Shown: piece after piece, positions 5,436 to 5,968 of the stretch | How the letters are laid out: every line of letters begins with the position of its first letter | How positions within the stretch are numbered: position 1 is the first letter of the stretch | Origin: Candidatus Hermodarchaeota archaeon | Lineage (GTDB): Archaea > Asgardarchaeota > Hermodarchaeia > Hermodarchaeales > Hermodarchaeaceae | Reading direction: 5' to 3' | Length of the DNA stretch: 5,968 nt | Assembly: GCA_016840595.1 (NCBI GenBank) | Contig: JAEOSA010000124.1 | Span: 1-5,968 of the forward strand | Notes under the pieces: model-generated | Seen by the model: only the letters and a program-made list of their open reading frames with translations | What the model was told of the DNA's origin: nothing | Database searches by the model: none | Translations under genes and position numbers: made by a program

Positions 5436-5968
5436 CTAGAGGAGGGTAAGATACAGTTCTTCGAGTTTTCGAGTGATAGGTGGGCGAGTGAAGTGTTCGG
5501 TGACTCGTTGATGACCTGCTTGACCTAATCGCTGACGGGTTTGCGGGTTTGAGAGGAGTTGTGTGATAGCTTCAGCGAGGTGTGTTTGATCAGAGGGAGG
5601 GACAAGGAGCCCAGTTTTTCCATTGTTGACCACGTAAGGGATGCCGCCGACATTGGTGGCGACAACAGGTTTAGCTCGGGCCATCGCTTCTAGTAGGACA
5701 ATACCGAATGCTTCTGAGCGGGAACGAGATGGTAATACAAAAACATCACAGGCGGTGTAGGCATCCCGTAGTTTTTTTCGAGGGAGTATGCCAAGAAAAT
5801 GCGCCGAATTACTAATTCCCAGTTGTTGACAGGTTTCTTGCAACTTTGGTAATTGAGGGCCTGAGCCGACGATAGCTAGTTGTGTTGTGGGTATGTGGGA
5901 GAGGATTTGTTTGAATGCATGAAGAAGTGTATCCAGTCCTTTGTATGGAACTAAACGACCAACAAATA
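5436..5968 (-). CDS. GT4-type glycosyltransferase, C-terminal donor domain only (5' end beyond the right edge)
   Basis: The last 176 residues are present, read from the right edge (first full codon at 5966) to the TAG at 5436. The sequence opens with FVGRLVPYKGLDTLLHAF, the donor-phosphate loop (Arg4, Lys9 of the fragment) of a GT-B fold C-terminal domain. It continues with AIVGSGPQLPKL, CDVFVLPSRSRSEAFG and the EX7E motif EAFGIVLLE, then KPVVATNVGGIPYVV and NGKTGLLVPP. The catalytic half of the N-terminal acceptor domain is missing from the window. The fragment differs clearly from the GT4 at 2647-3810, so it is a separate enzyme and not a recent duplicate. It is transcribed towards the flippase gene, with 30 nt between the two stop codons. 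It probably belongs to the same glycan assembly locus; the sugar specificity is unknown. Confidence 0.92.
   Translation of the reverse strand, partial: FVGRLVPYKGLDTLLHAFKQILSHIPTTQLAIVGSGPQLPKLQETCQQLGISNSAHFLGILPRKKLRDAYTACDVFVLPSRSRSEAFGIVLLEAMARAKPVVATNVGGIPYVVNNGKTGLLVPPSDQTHLAEAITQLLSNPQTRQRLGQAGHQRVTEHFTRPPITRKLEELYLTLL

Overview
The window looks like archaeal chromosome, probably from a euryarchaeote-like lineage. The signs are an aCPSF1/FttA-type KH-metallo-beta-lactamase ribonuclease, a UPF0179 protein (a family I know from archaea), a SlyD-like long FKBP, and TATA-like boxes in the divergent intergenic regions combined with GGTG/GGAG-type ribosome binding sites. Four of the five visible start codons are GTG. 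No rRNA, tRNA, CRISPR array or insertion sequence was seen. The exact lineage cannot be fixed from this sequence.

Left half (1-2511). The start of fttA (aCPSF1) runs leftward off the window. It encodes two KH-type modules and the beginning of the metallo-beta-lactamase domain. Immediately after the catalytic HAHLDH motif the family sequence stops and an intein N-terminal splicing domain begins with a Cys. A 334-nt intergenic region with a TATA-like box and short palindromes separates fttA from a divergent Cys-rich UPF0179 gene. That gene converges, with only 9 nt between stop codons, on a long FKBP-type prolyl isomerase. The isomerase carries an unusual Lys/Pro/Ala-rich N-terminal tail, part of which is built from a 12-bp tandem DNA repeat.

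Right half (2512-5968). A compact divergent promoter region (TATA-like box plus a perfect 12-bp palindrome) precedes a two-gene rightward unit: a GT4-type glycosyltransferase and, overlapping it by 19 nt, a polytopic MOP/Wzx-like polysaccharide flippase. A second GT4 glycosyltransferase, of which only the C-terminal part is in the window, converges from the right. These three genes suggest a surface-glycan or protein-glycosylation locus: cytoplasmic glycosyltransferases build a lipid-linked glycan and the flippase moves it across the membrane.

The most notable observation is the intein placed inside the zinc-ligand motif of the transcription termination nuclease FttA. With the intein in place the active site cannot form, so this essential-type factor would depend on protein splicing.
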